Below are positions 53,176-63,525 of a DNA stretch of 64,000 nucleotides, one piece after another. Position 1 is the stretch's first letter, and the number at the start of each line of letters is the position of its first letter. The DNA is from Pedobacter montanisoli (GTDB taxonomy: Bacteria; Bacteroidota; Bacteroidia; Sphingobacteriales; Sphingobacteriaceae). The DNA is taken from assembly GCF_022809115.1 (NCBI RefSeq), contig NZ_JALGBH010000001.1, positions 372,001-436,000 on the forward strand, in the 5' to 3' direction. The translations under genes were made by a program, and so were the position numbers. The notes under the pieces were generated by a model. The model was not told where the DNA came from. It searched no databases and saw only the letters and a list, made by a program, of their open reading frames with translations.

Positions 53176-56100
53176 CTACTCTTTTATAATCTTTAAGGCG
53201 TCTATTTTAGCTAAATGATTCTCGCTGGTAAGTACAACCAAATAGGTACCTGCTTTCAAAAAATCTAATCTTCTTTCTATTCCGTTGATCAATTCTTTTC
53301 CGGCAACACTAAATCCGGCAATTCTTTTCCCATCCACTCCCGAAACTTTTATTTCATATTTTTCCTGATCTAACAGTCCGTTATACTTAAAATTAATAGT
53401 GCTTTTTACAGGAGAAGGCCAGGCCACAAATTTAGCTTGTTCAACCAGATCAAACTTTACATAAATGGGATCTGAGATGACTTGCCCATTGGATTTTTGT
53501 TGTATAAGCCTGTAATAATTGGCTCCTTTATCAGGAGAGAGATCTGCCACTTCATATTTTAACCGATCTGCCGATGCTTCTACTTCTTTAAGCGTACGAT
53601 AAATGCCATTAGCACCCATTTTTTCAACGATAAATTGCCGGGTATCTTTTAGATACTCCCATCTTAAAACAATACCGTAATTTATTTTAAAGGCCAGCAG
53701 CTTAAGTTGTTCTGCCGACAAGGTTTGTACAGGTTCAAATAAAAGAGAAAACCTCTCTGCACCTTGACTGCCTGTTTCGCTTTTATTGATCTCAAAGCTA
53801 TAAATATCACCATCTATTAACTCTTTTATTGTATTCAGGTATTTATCACGAAGTTTAATAGTGTATTTAGGATCAAATTCTTTCAGATCAAAATTTAGTA
53901 AATACTGCCCGTTAGCACTTGAAGTTACTTTTAAGCCTACTATCTTACTTTCGTTAGTAGTGGTTGACATAAAGTTGATACCCAACGGCTCTTTATCTGA
54001 AGAAAGACTGGACAAGGCAATAGTTTCACCAGCTAATTTATAACTATCTTCCTTATCAAATACATCATTTGATTGATCTTTAAATACCAGCGCAATTTCA
54101 TCTTCATTGTAGGAATTAAGCGCCTTCATTTTTATACGTAAAACACTACCGTTAACCAGATCCAAAGCAGAATTAAAAGAAAGTTTACCCTGCTTAGCAG
54201 CAGGTATGTTTTCATTCGTATTAAGCATAGCAACGGGTTTTACAGAAGAAGCCTTAATGCTTTCTTTAAATTTAATTTTAGCTGAAGCTGCATTAGACTG
54301 AACAAAAAACGATTGCCCTGATGCAATATATCTAGCCCCTCCATTCACCCCTATGCCATTTTTATAAGTAGAGTAATTATGGAACACGGGATTATAAATC
54401 CAGACTGTACCTTCTATATTTACCTTATCTGTTCCCCAGTTTGTAGAATCCCAATCAATAGCAGAAGCATAGGGATTGCCTAAAAGATTAAAAGTTAGGG
54501 CATTATTATAAACCAGGTTAACTGTAATATCCTGTTGATTAAGATTTCCTCTAAAACCCATAACCACGTCTTCCGGATTAGCATAAGGAGCTTTTATCTT
54601 AGTTTCAGGATTATTTCTGTTTCCCCTGAAAAACAGGTATATTCCTTTACCCGAAGCCACTGATTGCTGCATATTGGTAACCGCTACAAAATTACCATTG
54701 TGCGTATATAAAGACGGATAATCATTATTATATGAAAAATCAAATCCGGCAGCTACTCCTCCTGTCCCGGTTACAATAGTAGAATTTTTGATATCCTGCA
54801 AAATATAGGTTCTGTTTCCAGGCAAGTCGGTATTAATGAAGTTATCGCTATTGTTATAAACTGCAGAAGACAACATTCTGTAAGTGCGGTAAATATTAGC
54901 CACTCCCCCTTTTATAAAACGCTCTACGGTTACTTTACCTCTTATGCTATTATTGGTCGGAACAGGTGCTACTGCTGCTGTTTGCGTCTGGGTAGATTTT
55001 AACACCAATCCATCGTTGGTATAAAATATACCATTTTCAACTGTAAGCAAATCTGTTATATTTAAAGTGCCGCTAAGGGTTACATTAGCAGGGTTATTGA
55101 TCACTAAACGGTAAATTACAGCTTGCTGAAAAACATTACCGTAAAGCGTCTGCACAGTTGCTCCATTAAATTCAACCGAGCCATTATTTGCAATAATCTG
55201 ACCGGTATTACTCAATTGTCCTGCAATTTTTATGGTTCCGTTATTTTGAACCGAAGCCCCATTCTCTATGTTAAGATTCCGAACAGCAGCAACAGTAAGA
55301 GAAGAAATAACAGGAAATCTTGGAGCGGAAGCAGGAATAAGTACATCTGCCGAAGAGTTTGGAACAATTCCTCCGCACCAATTATTGGGCTCTGTCCAGT
55401 CTGTATTTGTGTTTCCCAACCATAAACTACCATTACAGCTAACTAAGGTTTTAACCGTCCCATCAACCGATGCACTGAGGTTTTCTCTAATAGCAAAAAC
55501 TTTATAGTAATAGGTAGTTCCGGCAGATAACCCAGTATTATTGAAAGAAGTTACATCTGGGGCTACCTGCCCAATATAATCATAAGTTCCTGTTGAAGTA
55601 GTGGAGCGGTATATGGCAAATCCCAGTTCATCATTGGAATTATCTGTCCAATTTAAAGTAACAACGTTTGTACTGATACTCGTAAAAGCAAGATTGCTGG
55701 GGGCGGTTGTTTCTTGCGGATCGAACACAAATACCTGATTGCTTAAAGGCATGCCATTAATGGAATTCGTAGAGGATGCACTACTTACCGTAGCCGTACC
55801 AGATAAATTATTTAATGATAAAAAACCTTTTCCGGGTGGGCCACCAATACCTACAGTGGCACTCCTATTATTGGCACTTGTTTGTGTGGACTCTCTTCTA
55901 TAGTTAAACTGCACATTTCCATTCTCAAATACTTTTAATTGAAAACTTATAGTTGAAACACTTAGAAGCGCTAGTATTATTTGGGCATTTTTATCCCATC
56001 TCATCCCATTCCACTCAATGGTAAAAATTCTATTAGGATAAGCCCCTTCTATCTTAGTTGAATAATTAGTTGAACTTAATAGGGACAAATCTAGAGGGAC

Positions 56101-56454
56101 GATATCATCCCAAAGCGGAGCTAATACTGGCCCTTCGTTATTAACAGATACAAAATCATTATTTGGGTAAGACTGGGTAAGATTTGCGCCTAATCTCACT
56201 AAACCATTTGTACTTACTGATAGTTTGGTATAACGATTACCCATATACCAGAAATCAAAACCTATGTTTACATCATTAAATACATAATTACTTGATCCTC
56301 CCTGTAAGAGAGAAAGGCCTGAAATACTTGAGAATGTACTGGTAGTACTGCTAAATGCATATTTACTGATCTGCTGCGCAGCGCTTTGCGTGCAACAGAA
56401 ACTGACGCATAAGGCTACAACAAGCCCAATGGTCTCTTTCAAAGGTAGTTTCAT
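53176..56454 (-). CDS. Giant secreted protein with fibronectin III domain and T9SS type A tail
   Basis: 1092 aa. Signal peptide MKLPLKETIGLVVALCVSFC ... SAAQ. The N-terminal ~245 residues are a Bacteroidota-type beta-sandwich ('IGFDFWYMGNRYTKLSVSTNGLVRLG', 'APLWDDIVPLD'). Fibronectin III at about residues 250-335 ('APSNLAFTSISTNVVTLNWTDNSNDELGFAIYRS', 'LSAGTTYYYKVFAI'). Then 'WLGNTNTDWTEPNNWCGGIVPNSSADVLIPA', the shared module ('IRGKVTVERFIKGGVANIYRTYRMLSSAVYNN'), and the type A tail ('KFVAWPSPVKSTINFKYNG...AGTYLVVLTSENHLAKIDALKIIKE'). Probably a surface or secreted adhesin-like protein. Confidence 0.9.
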   Translation of the reverse strand: MKLPLKETIGLVVALCVSFCCTQSAAQQISKYAFSSTTSTFSSISGLSLLQGGSSNYVFNDVNIGFDFWYMGNRYTKLSVSTNGLVRLGANLTQSYPNNDFVSVNNEGPVLAPLWDDIVPLDLSLLSSTNYSTKIEGAYPNRIFTIEWNGMRWDKNAQIILALLSVSTISFQLKVFENGNVQFNYRRESTQTSANNRSATVGIGGPPGKGFLSLNNLSGTATVSSASSTNSINGMPLSNQVFVFDPQETTAPSNLAFTSISTNVVTLNWTDNSNDELGFAIYRSTTSTGTYDYIGQVAPDVTSFNNTGLSAGTTYYYKVFAIRENLSASVDGTVKTLVSCNGSLWLGNTNTDWTEPNNWCGGIVPNSSADVLIPASAPRFPVISSLTVAAVRNLNIENGASVQNNGTIKIAGQLSNTGQIIANNGSVEFNGATVQTLYGNVFQQAVIYRLVINNPANVTLSGTLNITDLLTVENGIFYTNDGLVLKSTQTQTAAVAPVPTNNSIRGKVTVERFIKGGVANIYRTYRMLSSAVYNNSDNFINTDLPGNRTYILQDIKNSTIVTGTGGVAAGFDFSYNNDYPSLYTHNGNFVAVTNMQQSVASGKGIYLFFRGNRNNPETKIKAPYANPEDVVMGFRGNLNQQDITVNLVYNNALTFNLLGNPYASAIDWDSTNWGTDKVNIEGTVWIYNPVFHNYSTYKNGIGVNGGARYIASGQSFFVQSNAASAKIKFKESIKASSVKPVAMLNTNENIPAAKQGKLSFNSALDLVNGSVLRIKMKALNSYNEDEIALVFKDQSNDVFDKEDSYKLAGETIALSSLSSDKEPLGINFMSTTTNESKIVGLKVTSSANGQYLLNFDLKEFDPKYTIKLRDKYLNTIKELIDGDIYSFEINKSETGSQGAERFSLLFEPVQTLSAEQLKLLAFKINYGIVLRWEYLKDTRQFIVEKMGANGIYRTLKEVEASADRLKYEVADLSPDKGANYYRLIQQKSNGQVISDPIYVKFDLVEQAKFVAWPSPVKSTINFKYNGLLDQEKYEIKVSGVDGKRIAGFSVAGKELINGIERRLDFLKAGTYLVVLTSENHLAKIDALKIIKE

Positions 56455-56725
56455 AGGTATAGGTAGATAGGTGCACTACGAAACAATCAGAAAAAGAGGA
56501 TCAGCAAGAAGAATAAAGAAAGGAAGCGTTAAAAATATTTTCTGTTATCCCGCAATAATTTAAATATACGTTTTTACCTATATCTTTCAAAATATTTTTT
56601 AACGCATAACCCTCAATAACAATAAGATATAAAAAAAGACAATCTTATTAATTCATCAGTAATTTAAAGCATTAAGCAGGGGCTTTTCTCACAGAAACAG
56701 ATGTATTTTTTTACGACACCTGTAC

Positions 56726-59065
56726 TTATCCTTCTGCCATAAGTGGATCACTAATAGAATCCTTGCCGGTTTCTACATGACCTGCATAATGTCTAAGATA
56801 AGAATCAAAGCCTTCAACTTTAATTTTAAAATTATACCAGCCATTGCCTGGTTTCAGATTCATTTCAAAATCAAGATCAGACTTAGGCTTAACCGACCAT
56901 GTTTTATGATTAGCAGTATGGTATTTATCATCATAGATCTGTACTTTCAAAGCTTGTTTGCCTTCGTTAAAAAATCTTACATTTAACTTAGGTTTTGCTT
57001 TACCCATCCTATCATTTGGAACAGGCTCACAAACTACAATTAAATCCGGATCACGATGATTACCTTTAAATTTCCGGTAAAATCCGTTGGCACTCTGCAC
57101 AGAAAGTTCATACCTGCTTTCGTCAAACAAATCCATATCCCAGCTATCAGATAGCTGATCTCCTGACTTTACTGCATAATACCAGTTAGCACCCTGCTCA
57201 CCATTATAAGTATTTTGTGCAGATACATTGAAAGGTACTCCATTGCTATACTTTAACACCTCAAAATTTAGAACCAGTTTATTCTTTTGCTCATTTAATG
57301 CTGCATCTGCCTTTACATGATAAGGTAATGCGCAAGCTGGTTTAAATCCTTTTTCCTGTTTACTTACTACAGGAATATTTTTCAGATCTGAAGAGGTATT
57401 GATCTGGCGGACCAGATCTGCATTTAACCCTGCAGGAATATTTTGTTTAGGCTTACTTTTTAATTGCTGTATATGGTTAAGAACCTGATCTCTTACCAAA
57501 GCTTGAGGTTTATCTGTTTTTTCTCCATAATAAGGTCTGAATACAGAGGTTAGATCTCCGCAAATATTTCTGCGCCACGGACTGATCATGTCGCTTTTTA
57601 CGGTCTTCCCGGTTTTTCTCTCAATAAATTTTTCCAGAAACATAAGCGTACTGGTATGATCAAAAATCTGTGAGTTTACAAAACCTCCCCTGCTCCAGGG
57701 CGAAGCCACAATCATTGGTACACGGTAACCTAAACCGATAGGATTACCTGATTCCTTCTCTAGATCCGAACCAATATCTATACCTTCTGATACTTTTCCA
57801 TTAGCTCCTTTTTCGGGAACCACATAAGGAGGAACATGGTCAAAGTAACCATCATTCTCATCATAATTAACAATGAAGATAGTCTTTTTCCATACTTCCG
57901 GGTTTTGGGTTAAAATATTTAAAGCTTCAGAAACATACCATACTCCATAAAGAGGCGAGCTTGTGTGATCTGAAAAACGCTGTGGTGCTACCAACCATGA
58001 AACCATAGGCAATTTACCTTCATTTACATCTTTTCTGAACTGGTAAAAGATATCGCCTTTAGGTATATTCAGGGTTTCTGTTTTTCCTTCTTCATCTTTA
58101 TAACTGAAAGGTGTCAATTCCAGATAATCGGGGTTATTGATATTGGTTGTAAACGCCTTATCTACTAAATTCTTTTCTTTAGAACTAAGTTTCTGGTACT
58201 TCGCCTCCACTTCCTCTGGTGTTAAAGGTGGATTTGAGGTTTTATCTCCATTCTTTCTGAAATATGCCGAGAGCTTTACATGGTGTCGCTTTACATATTC
58301 TAAAGCATTATCTCCATAATTACCTAACCAATCATCTGTTTCGCCTTTCAGATTGGCAGTCCACACCTCATTCTGGTACACTCTCCAGTCTATACCATTA
58401 TCTTCCAATACTTCAGGGAAAGTTTGCCAGTCTATAAAAGTATTGTTTCTCGATTCTGCCTGCGAATTATTAACCACAGCTTTATCAGACCCTTTGATAT
58501 CTGCACGTATGTTTCCTGTCCAGTAAAACAATCTGTTAGGCGTGGTACCTGTTAACGAAGAACAGAAATGCTGATCACAAACTGTAAATGCATCGGCTAA
58601 GGCATAATAAAATGGAATATCTTCACGTTCATAATGTGCAAGACACATTGCAGATTTTACAGGAACCCATTTATCATATTTTCCTTTATTTCTTGCAGCA
58701 GTCTGATCTGGCCATGAATGGGCCAATCCTCCCTGCCAAGTTACACAGGTTTTATTTAGATCGATCCTAAAAGGAGCATACACATTACCATTTTTATCGC
58801 TTTGCAACCAAACTTTATTGCCGTTAGGTAAAATGTGGGGGTGCGGGTCGTTAAAACCACGTACACCTCTAAGCTTGCCAAACATATGATCAAATGAGCG
58901 ATTCTCTTGCATTAAAAAAACAATATGTTCTGCATCATAAAAAGTAGTGCCTGGATCGGGCGATATGGCTACTGCTTTTTGTATAGCATGGGGCAACACA
59001 TTTTGTAATGCTATTGCTCCCGATAACAAACCCGTCTTTTTTAGAAAATCTCTCCTGTTACTCAT
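56726..59065 (-). CDS. Phospholipase C, phosphocholine-specific, Tat-exported
   Basis: 779 aa. Twin-arginine signal 'MSNRRDFLKKTGLLSGAIALQ' (Arg4-Arg5). Phosphoesterase family motifs: 'HIVFLMQENRSFDHMFGKLRGVRGFNDP' (residues about 47-74), 'CDQHFCSSLTGTTPNRLFYWTG', 'IFIVNYDENDGYFDHVPP', 'SPWSRGGFVNSQIFDHTSTLMFLEKFI'. Two C-terminal beta domains of the type attached to bacterial phospholipase C (about residues 590-770). Cleaves phosphatidylcholine or sphingomyelin, or releases phosphate from such lipids, outside the inner membrane. Ends 28 bp from the downstream end of the aldose epimerase gene on the same strand. Confidence 0.93.
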   Translation of the reverse strand: MSNRRDFLKKTGLLSGAIALQNVLPHAIQKAVAISPDPGTTFYDAEHIVFLMQENRSFDHMFGKLRGVRGFNDPHPHILPNGNKVWLQSDKNGNVYAPFRIDLNKTCVTWQGGLAHSWPDQTAARNKGKYDKWVPVKSAMCLAHYEREDIPFYYALADAFTVCDQHFCSSLTGTTPNRLFYWTGNIRADIKGSDKAVVNNSQAESRNNTFIDWQTFPEVLEDNGIDWRVYQNEVWTANLKGETDDWLGNYGDNALEYVKRHHVKLSAYFRKNGDKTSNPPLTPEEVEAKYQKLSSKEKNLVDKAFTTNINNPDYLELTPFSYKDEEGKTETLNIPKGDIFYQFRKDVNEGKLPMVSWLVAPQRFSDHTSSPLYGVWYVSEALNILTQNPEVWKKTIFIVNYDENDGYFDHVPPYVVPEKGANGKVSEGIDIGSDLEKESGNPIGLGYRVPMIVASPWSRGGFVNSQIFDHTSTLMFLEKFIERKTGKTVKSDMISPWRRNICGDLTSVFRPYYGEKTDKPQALVRDQVLNHIQQLKSKPKQNIPAGLNADLVRQINTSSDLKNIPVVSKQEKGFKPACALPYHVKADAALNEQKNKLVLNFEVLKYSNGVPFNVSAQNTYNGEQGANWYYAVKSGDQLSDSWDMDLFDESRYELSVQSANGFYRKFKGNHRDPDLIVVCEPVPNDRMGKAKPKLNVRFFNEGKQALKVQIYDDKYHTANHKTWSVKPKSDLDFEMNLKPGNGWYNFKIKVEGFDSYLRHYAGHVETGKDSISDPLMAEG

Positions 59066-59092
59066 ATTATGGATATTTATTTGCTCTTTATC

Positions 59093-59962
59093 TCAATAAC
59101 AGCCTACACTCCATGATCTCTTCCACTTACCGCCTCCATCTAAGCTGATGATTCCTTCCTTATCTGTTAATTGCTGGTTATGTTGTTTTCCATCGGCTAT
59201 ACCACACCAGGGCTCTAAACACACAAAATTGGCATCATGAGCCGACCAAATGCCAAAATAAGGAAAGCCCTCAAAAGAAAAGCACAAACCGTGTTCATTT
59301 TTAGTGTTATTAAGCCTGATTTTTTTACTTTTCAGGTCCTTAAGCACCAGCGCATCATTGTAAAACAGTTCATGCTTTAAAGGAAGTTTACCTAGTTCAA
59401 GCGCAATAATTGTGAGTTCATCTGTAATAAGGTTATCTTTTATATTTAGACAATTTAACTGCTTATCTTCATCAAATGAGAGGTAGTAATCCTCATAAGT
59501 TCCCTGCCCGTTAACTGGCACAGCAAAAGCCGGATGTGCACCTATAGAAAACAACAAAGGTGTTTGTGATGGATTCTCTATTTCATAACTACAGATCAAC
59601 GTATGCTCCAAAAGCTGGTACCTAACATTTAACTGAAATAAAAATGGATAGTGCTCAAGTGTTTCTTCTGTTGCTGAAAGACTCAATAAAACTTCTGTTT
59701 CTGTTTGCTGTAGCAAGGTGAAATTCATATCACGGGCAAAACCATGGCGAGGCAATTTATAAACTATATCATTATAATAATAAGTGTCATCTTTAAGCGC
59801 TCCAACAATTGGAAACAGTATAGGGCTATGCTTGCCCCAATATTGTGAATCGGCATTCCACAACAGCTCCCTGTTATTTTTTATGTCTTTTAACCGGATT
59901 AACTCTGCACCTTTAAGTTTAAATTCGGCATTTAAGTATTTATTACTTAACGTTATAGGCAT
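59093..59962 (-). CDS. Aldose 1-epimerase family protein (LacX/YeaD-like)
   Basis: 289 aa. Galactose-mutarotase fold markers: 'RHGFARDM' with His73, 'GAHPAFAVPV' with His143, and 'FVCLEPWCGIADG' with the catalytic-type Glu. It fits the LacX/hexose-6-phosphate epimerase-like branch better than true GalM. Likely interconverts alpha and beta sugar anomers in the cytoplasm. Same strand as the phospholipase gene, 27 bp apart; co-transcription possible. Confidence 0.88.
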   Translation of the reverse strand: MPITLSNKYLNAEFKLKGAELIRLKDIKNNRELLWNADSQYWGKHSPILFPIVGALKDDTYYYNDIVYKLPRHGFARDMNFTLLQQTETEVLLSLSATEETLEHYPFLFQLNVRYQLLEHTLICSYEIENPSQTPLLFSIGAHPAFAVPVNGQGTYEDYYLSFDEDKQLNCLNIKDNLITDELTIIALELGKLPLKHELFYNDALVLKDLKSKKIRLNNTKNEHGLCFSFEGFPYFGIWSAHDANFVCLEPWCGIADGKQHNQQLTDKEGIISLDGGGKWKRSWSVGCY

Positions 59963-60109
59963 CTCATATCATTTTAAGTAAACGTATAATTTAGTGGAGC
60001 TCAAATTAAGAAAAAGGTTTTTATGTTAAAACTCTAAAAACCAATCGCAAAAAAGCATAAAGCCTTTGTGTTTCTTTTTAAAAATATTTTCTAATCAAAA
60101 AATAATTCC

Positions 60110-60117
60110 TACCTTTG
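60110..60117 (+). promoter_or_regulatory. -7 promoter box of the yceD-rpmF cluster
   Basis: TACCTTTG, perfect TAnnTTTG, 21 bp before the TTG start at 60139. The -33 region is only a T-rich run. Confidence 0.6.
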
Positions 60118-60138
60118 CAGGCTAAAATTTAAGTACAA

Positions 60139-60666
60139 TTGAAGGCGTTAAAACAATTTTCGATACCGTTTTCCGGCTTAAAATTGGGAAAGCATCAATT
60201 CGATTTCGAAATTGACGATAGCTTTTTTGACGCATTTGAGCATTCTTTAGTAAAAAAAGGAACGCTTAAAGCTACGGTTGATCTTGACAAACAGGAAACC
60301 ATGCTGATTTTAACCTTCCATATCTGGGGTATAATTCAGCTTACCTGCGATAAATGCCTGTCAGATTTTAACCAGCCAGTTGATTTAAATGAACGTCAAA
60401 TTGTAAAGTTTGATGAAGAAGAGGGGGACAACGATGATCTGGAGATTATAACGATATCCCGCAAAGAAACTGCTATAGATGTTTCAGAATTAATATATGA
60501 ATTCATCACTGTTGCAGTTCCTTTCATCAACAAATGCGAGCAGGCAGGCGAGCAATGCGACCCTGAAATGTTAGCTACATTAGCTAAGCTTGCTACTGAC
60601 AAGGAAGAAGAAGACAAAGAACAAAATGAAGACCCTCGTTGGGCTGCATTAAAAAATTTAAAATAA
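60139..60666 (+). CDS. yceD: YceD family protein (DUF177), TTG start
   Basis: 175 aa, read from a TTG at 60139; the next Met is about residue 54, and the N-terminus 'MKALKQFSIPFSGLKLGKHQFDFEID' matches the normal start of Bacteroidota YceD proteins. Cysteines in 'LTCDKCLSDF' and 'INKCEQAGEQC' are typical of the family. YceD acts in the cytoplasm, linked to 23S rRNA processing or stability, and is almost always upstream of rpmF. Gap to rpmF 20 bp. Confidence 0.93.
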   Translation: MKALKQFSIPFSGLKLGKHQFDFEIDDSFFDAFEHSLVKKGTLKATVDLDKQETMLILTFHIWGIIQLTCDKCLSDFNQPVDLNERQIVKFDEEEGDNDDLEIITISRKETAIDVSELIYEFITVAVPFINKCEQAGEQCDPEMLATLAKLATDKEEEDKEQNEDPRWAALKNLK

Positions 60667-60686
60667 TAAATTAAAATAACAGAGAA

Positions 60687-60878
60687 ATGGCACATCCAAA
60701 ACGCAAAGTTTCTAAACAAAGAAGAGATAAAAGAAGAACTCACTATAAAGCTGAAGCTCCTTCTTTAGCAACATGCCAAACTACTGGTGCGGTACATGTT
60801 CCTCACCATGCTTATAACGTTGATGGTAACTTATACTACAACGGTAAATTAGTAGTAGAAAATACTTCAATAGGTTAA
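60687..60878 (+). CDS. rpmF: 50S ribosomal protein L32
   Basis: 63 aa. N-terminus 'MAHPKRKVSKQRRDKRRTHYKAEAP' is diagnostic for L32. The zinc-binding cysteines of some L32 proteins are reduced to one (Cys30 in 'LATCQTTG'), so this is a zinc-independent form. Between yceD and plsX, the conserved linkage of ribosome and lipid synthesis. Confidence 0.97.
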   Translation: MAHPKRKVSKQRRDKRRTHYKAEAPSLATCQTTGAVHVPHHAYNVDGNLYYNGKLVVENTSIG

Positions 60879-60973
60879 TTTTCTGAAAAATTTTTGTGTT
60901 TTCAATTCGTTTAGCTTTAACTTAGACCAATTGAATTTAAAAGGCTAAAGCCTTACGCAAAAGATTTTTTACT

Positions 60974-61912
60974 ATGAAAATAGGTCTCGATATTATGGGC
61001 GGAGACTATGCTCCTAAAGCAGTGGTTTTAGGAGCAATAGCAGCCCATCAATCATTATCACCAAATGAGCACTTAGTGCTTATTGGAGATACGGAGCAAA
61101 TAAAACCTCTACTTTCTGAACAGGGTTTCAATCCTGATCACTTTGAATACGTACATACCACCGAAGTTATTGGTATGGGCGAACATGCCACAAAGGCTAT
61201 TCTTCAAAAACCCAATTCAAGCATTTCTGTAGGCTTCCAGCTTTTAAAAGAAGGTAAAATAGATTCTTTTGCCAGTGCAGGTAATTCTGGAGCAATGTTA
61301 GTTGGTGCTGTTTTCAGCGTTAAAACCATCCCAGGTATTATAAGACCTTGTTTATGTACTATTGTTCCTAAATTAAAAGGAGGTGTAGGCCTGCTTTTAG
61401 ATGTAGGTGCAAATGCAGACTGCAAGCCTGATACACTTTTACAATTTGGTGTGCTGGGTAGCTTATATGCCGAAAATGTTTTACAGATTAATCATCCTAG
61501 GATTGCTTTGATGAACATTGGCGAAGAAGACGAAAAAGGTAATATGTTAGCCCTGGCAACTTTCCCTTTAATGAAAGAAACACAGCTTTTTAACTTTGTT
61601 GGAAACGTAGAAGGCCGGGATTTATTTAATGATAAAGCAGATGTAATTGTTTGCGACGGATTTACCGGAAACATAATGCTTAAACTGGCTGAGTCTTTTT
61701 ATGTACTTACCATCAAAAAAGGATTAAAGGATGAATTCTTTGATCGTTTTAATTATGAGAATTATGGTGGTAGCCCTGTATTGGGCGTAAATGCACCCGT
61801 TTTAATTGGTCATGGCATATCAAGTCCGGAAGCAATCAAAAATATGATTTTCCAATCGCGTGATATGGTAAACACGCAACTGGTACAAAAAATACAAGCC
61901 GCTTTCCAATAA
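60974..61912 (+). CDS. plsX: Phosphate acyltransferase PlsX
   Basis: 312 aa, normal length. 'MKIGLDIMGGDYAPKAVVLGAIAA' at the N-terminus and 'FASAGNSGAMLVGAVFSVKTIPGIIRPCL', 'VGANADCKPDTLLQFGVLG', 'LMNIGEEDEKGN', 'DGFTGNIMLKLAE' are the family signatures. Converts acyl-ACP to acyl-phosphate for phospholipid synthesis. 15 bp before fabH. Confidence 0.97.
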   Translation: MKIGLDIMGGDYAPKAVVLGAIAAHQSLSPNEHLVLIGDTEQIKPLLSEQGFNPDHFEYVHTTEVIGMGEHATKAILQKPNSSISVGFQLLKEGKIDSFASAGNSGAMLVGAVFSVKTIPGIIRPCLCTIVPKLKGGVGLLLDVGANADCKPDTLLQFGVLGSLYAENVLQINHPRIALMNIGEEDEKGNMLALATFPLMKETQLFNFVGNVEGRDLFNDKADVIVCDGFTGNIMLKLAESFYVLTIKKGLKDEFFDRFNYENYGGSPVLGVNAPVLIGHGISSPEAIKNMIFQSRDMVNTQLVQKIQAAFQ

Positions 61913-61927
61913 AATAATTTAAAAGAA

Positions 61928-62923
61928 ATGAGTAAAATTCACGCTGCCATTACCGCAGTTAATGCCTATGTGCCCGATTATGTTTTAACCAATAAGGAAT
62001 TGGAAACCATAGTTGATACTTCTGATGAGTGGATTACGACCAGAACAGGTATTAAGGAACGCAGAATATTAAAAGGTGAAGGTTTAGGTACATCTGATAT
62101 GGCTGTTGAGGCTGTAAACGGATTGTTAAAGAAAAGAGGAATTGAAGCTACAGATCTTGATCTGATCATTTTCTGTACGACTACTCCAGATTTTACTTTT
62201 CCTGCTACGGCTAATGTTCTTGCCGATAAAATAGGCGCTACCAATGCTTGGGGATATGATCTGCAAGCCGCTTGTTCAGGTTTTATTTTTGGCTTAACAA
62301 CCGGATCTCAGTTTATAGAATCCGGTAAGCATAAAAAAGTATTGGTTGTAGGTGGCGATAAAATGTCGTCTATTATCAATTATGAAGACCGTACCACCTG
62401 TATCATTTTTGGAGATGGGTGCGGTTGTGTTCTTTTAGAACCAAATGCTGAAGGTTTAGGGATTCAGGATGCCATTTTAAAAACCGATGGCTCGGGAGGT
62501 AAATACTTAGGCATGAAAGCAGGTGGATCTGTAAAACCAGCAAGTCATGAAACTGTTGATGCCAAAGAACACTTTGCACATCAGGAAGGACAAACTGTAT
62601 TTAAATTTGCGGTAACCAACATGGCTGATGTGGCAGCAGAGATTATGGACCGTAACCAATTAGGTGCTGATGATGTTGCATGGTTAGTGCCTCACCAGGC
62701 CAATAAGCGTATAATTGATGCTACAGCTACCCGTATGGGTGTAAGCTCTGAGAAAGTAATGGTTAACATTGAGCGTTACGGAAATACCACAAACGGAACT
62801 ATTCCTATTTGTTTATGGGAATGGGAAAAACAACTTAAAAAAGGCGACAATCTAATTCTTGCTGCATTTGGAGGTGGTTTTACCTGGGGTTCTGTATATT
62901 TAAAATGGGCTTACAATAGTTAA
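61928..62923 (+). CDS. fabH: Beta-ketoacyl-ACP synthase III
   Basis: 331 aa. The Cys-His-Asn triad is intact: Cys116 in '[12 protein letters not shown]', His256 in 'VPHQANKRI', Asn286 in 'GNTTNGTIP'. Starts fatty-acid synthesis by condensing acetyl-CoA (or a branched primer) with malonyl-ACP. In line with plsX (15-bp gap). Confidence 0.97.
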   Translation: MSKIHAAITAVNAYVPDYVLTNKELETIVDTSDEWITTRTGIKERRILKGEGLGTSDMAVEAVNGLLKKRGIEATDLDLIIFCTTTPDFTFPATANVLADKIGATNAWGYDLQAACSGFIFGLTTGSQFIESGKHKKVLVVGGDKMSSIINYEDRTTCIIFGDGCGCVLLEPNAEGLGIQDAILKTDGSGGKYLGMKAGGSVKPASHETVDAKEHFAHQEGQTVFKFAVTNMADVAAEIMDRNQLGADDVAWLVPHQANKRIIDATATRMGVSSEKVMVNIERYGNTTNGTIPICLWEWEKQLKKGDNLILAAFGGGFTWGSVYLKWAYNS

Positions 62924-63022
62924 ACCATTAAATATAACGCCCTCGTAAACAAAATAAAACAAAAAACATTAACTTAGTTAAACAAACAATACACCAATTT
63001 TTTTTAACATAACAGCAAAAGA

Positions 63023-63508
63023 ATGGATATTAAACAAATTCAGGAACTTATTAAATTTGTTTCGCGTTCGGGTGTAAACGAAGTCGCTATTGAACAAGAA
63101 AACTTCAAAATCACTATAAAGACCAATCAAAATCCGGTTTATGTAAATGCAGCAATTCCTACTCCGGTTGTAGCACAACCAGCAGTAGCTCCGGCACCTG
63201 CTGCTCCGGCACCACAAGCTGCTGCACCTGCCGCACCTCAGGCTCCGGCTGCAGAAGATACTTCTAAATATATTACCGTAAAATCTCCTATGATTGGTAC
63301 ATTCTACCGTTCTTCAAGCCCTGAAAAACCAGCATTTGTAAACGTTGGTGACGAAATAGGCACAGGAAAGGTGCTTTGTATCATAGAAGCTATGAAACTT
63401 TTCAACGAGATTGAGAGTGAAGTTTCAGGACGCATCGTTAAAATTTTAGTAGACAATGCTTCGCCGGTTGAATACGATCAGCCGCTGTTCTTAGTTGAAC
63501 CTGTTTAA
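63023..63508 (+). CDS. accB: Acetyl-CoA carboxylase biotin carboxyl carrier protein
   Basis: 161 aa. N-terminal helical part, a Pro/Ala-rich linker ('[20 protein letters not shown]'), then the biotinyl domain with the biotinylated Lys125 in '[12 protein letters not shown]'. Followed by accC, but with a 128-bp gap occupied by a hairpin repeat. Confidence 0.97.
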   Translation: MDIKQIQELIKFVSRSGVNEVAIEQENFKITIKTNQNPVYVNAAIPTPVVAQPAVAPAPAAPAPQAAAPAAPQAPAAEDTSKYITVKSPMIGTFYRSSSPEKPAFVNVGDEIGTGKVLCIIEAMKLFNEIESEVSGRIVKILVDNASPVEYDQPLFLVEPV

Positions 63509-63525
63509 GCTTCTATTATTATTAA

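Noticed and set aside
53006..53218. 70-codon frame in the gap between two T9SS genes
   Set aside because: AT-rich, Lys/Asn/Thr-biased and running into the next gene antisense; no support.
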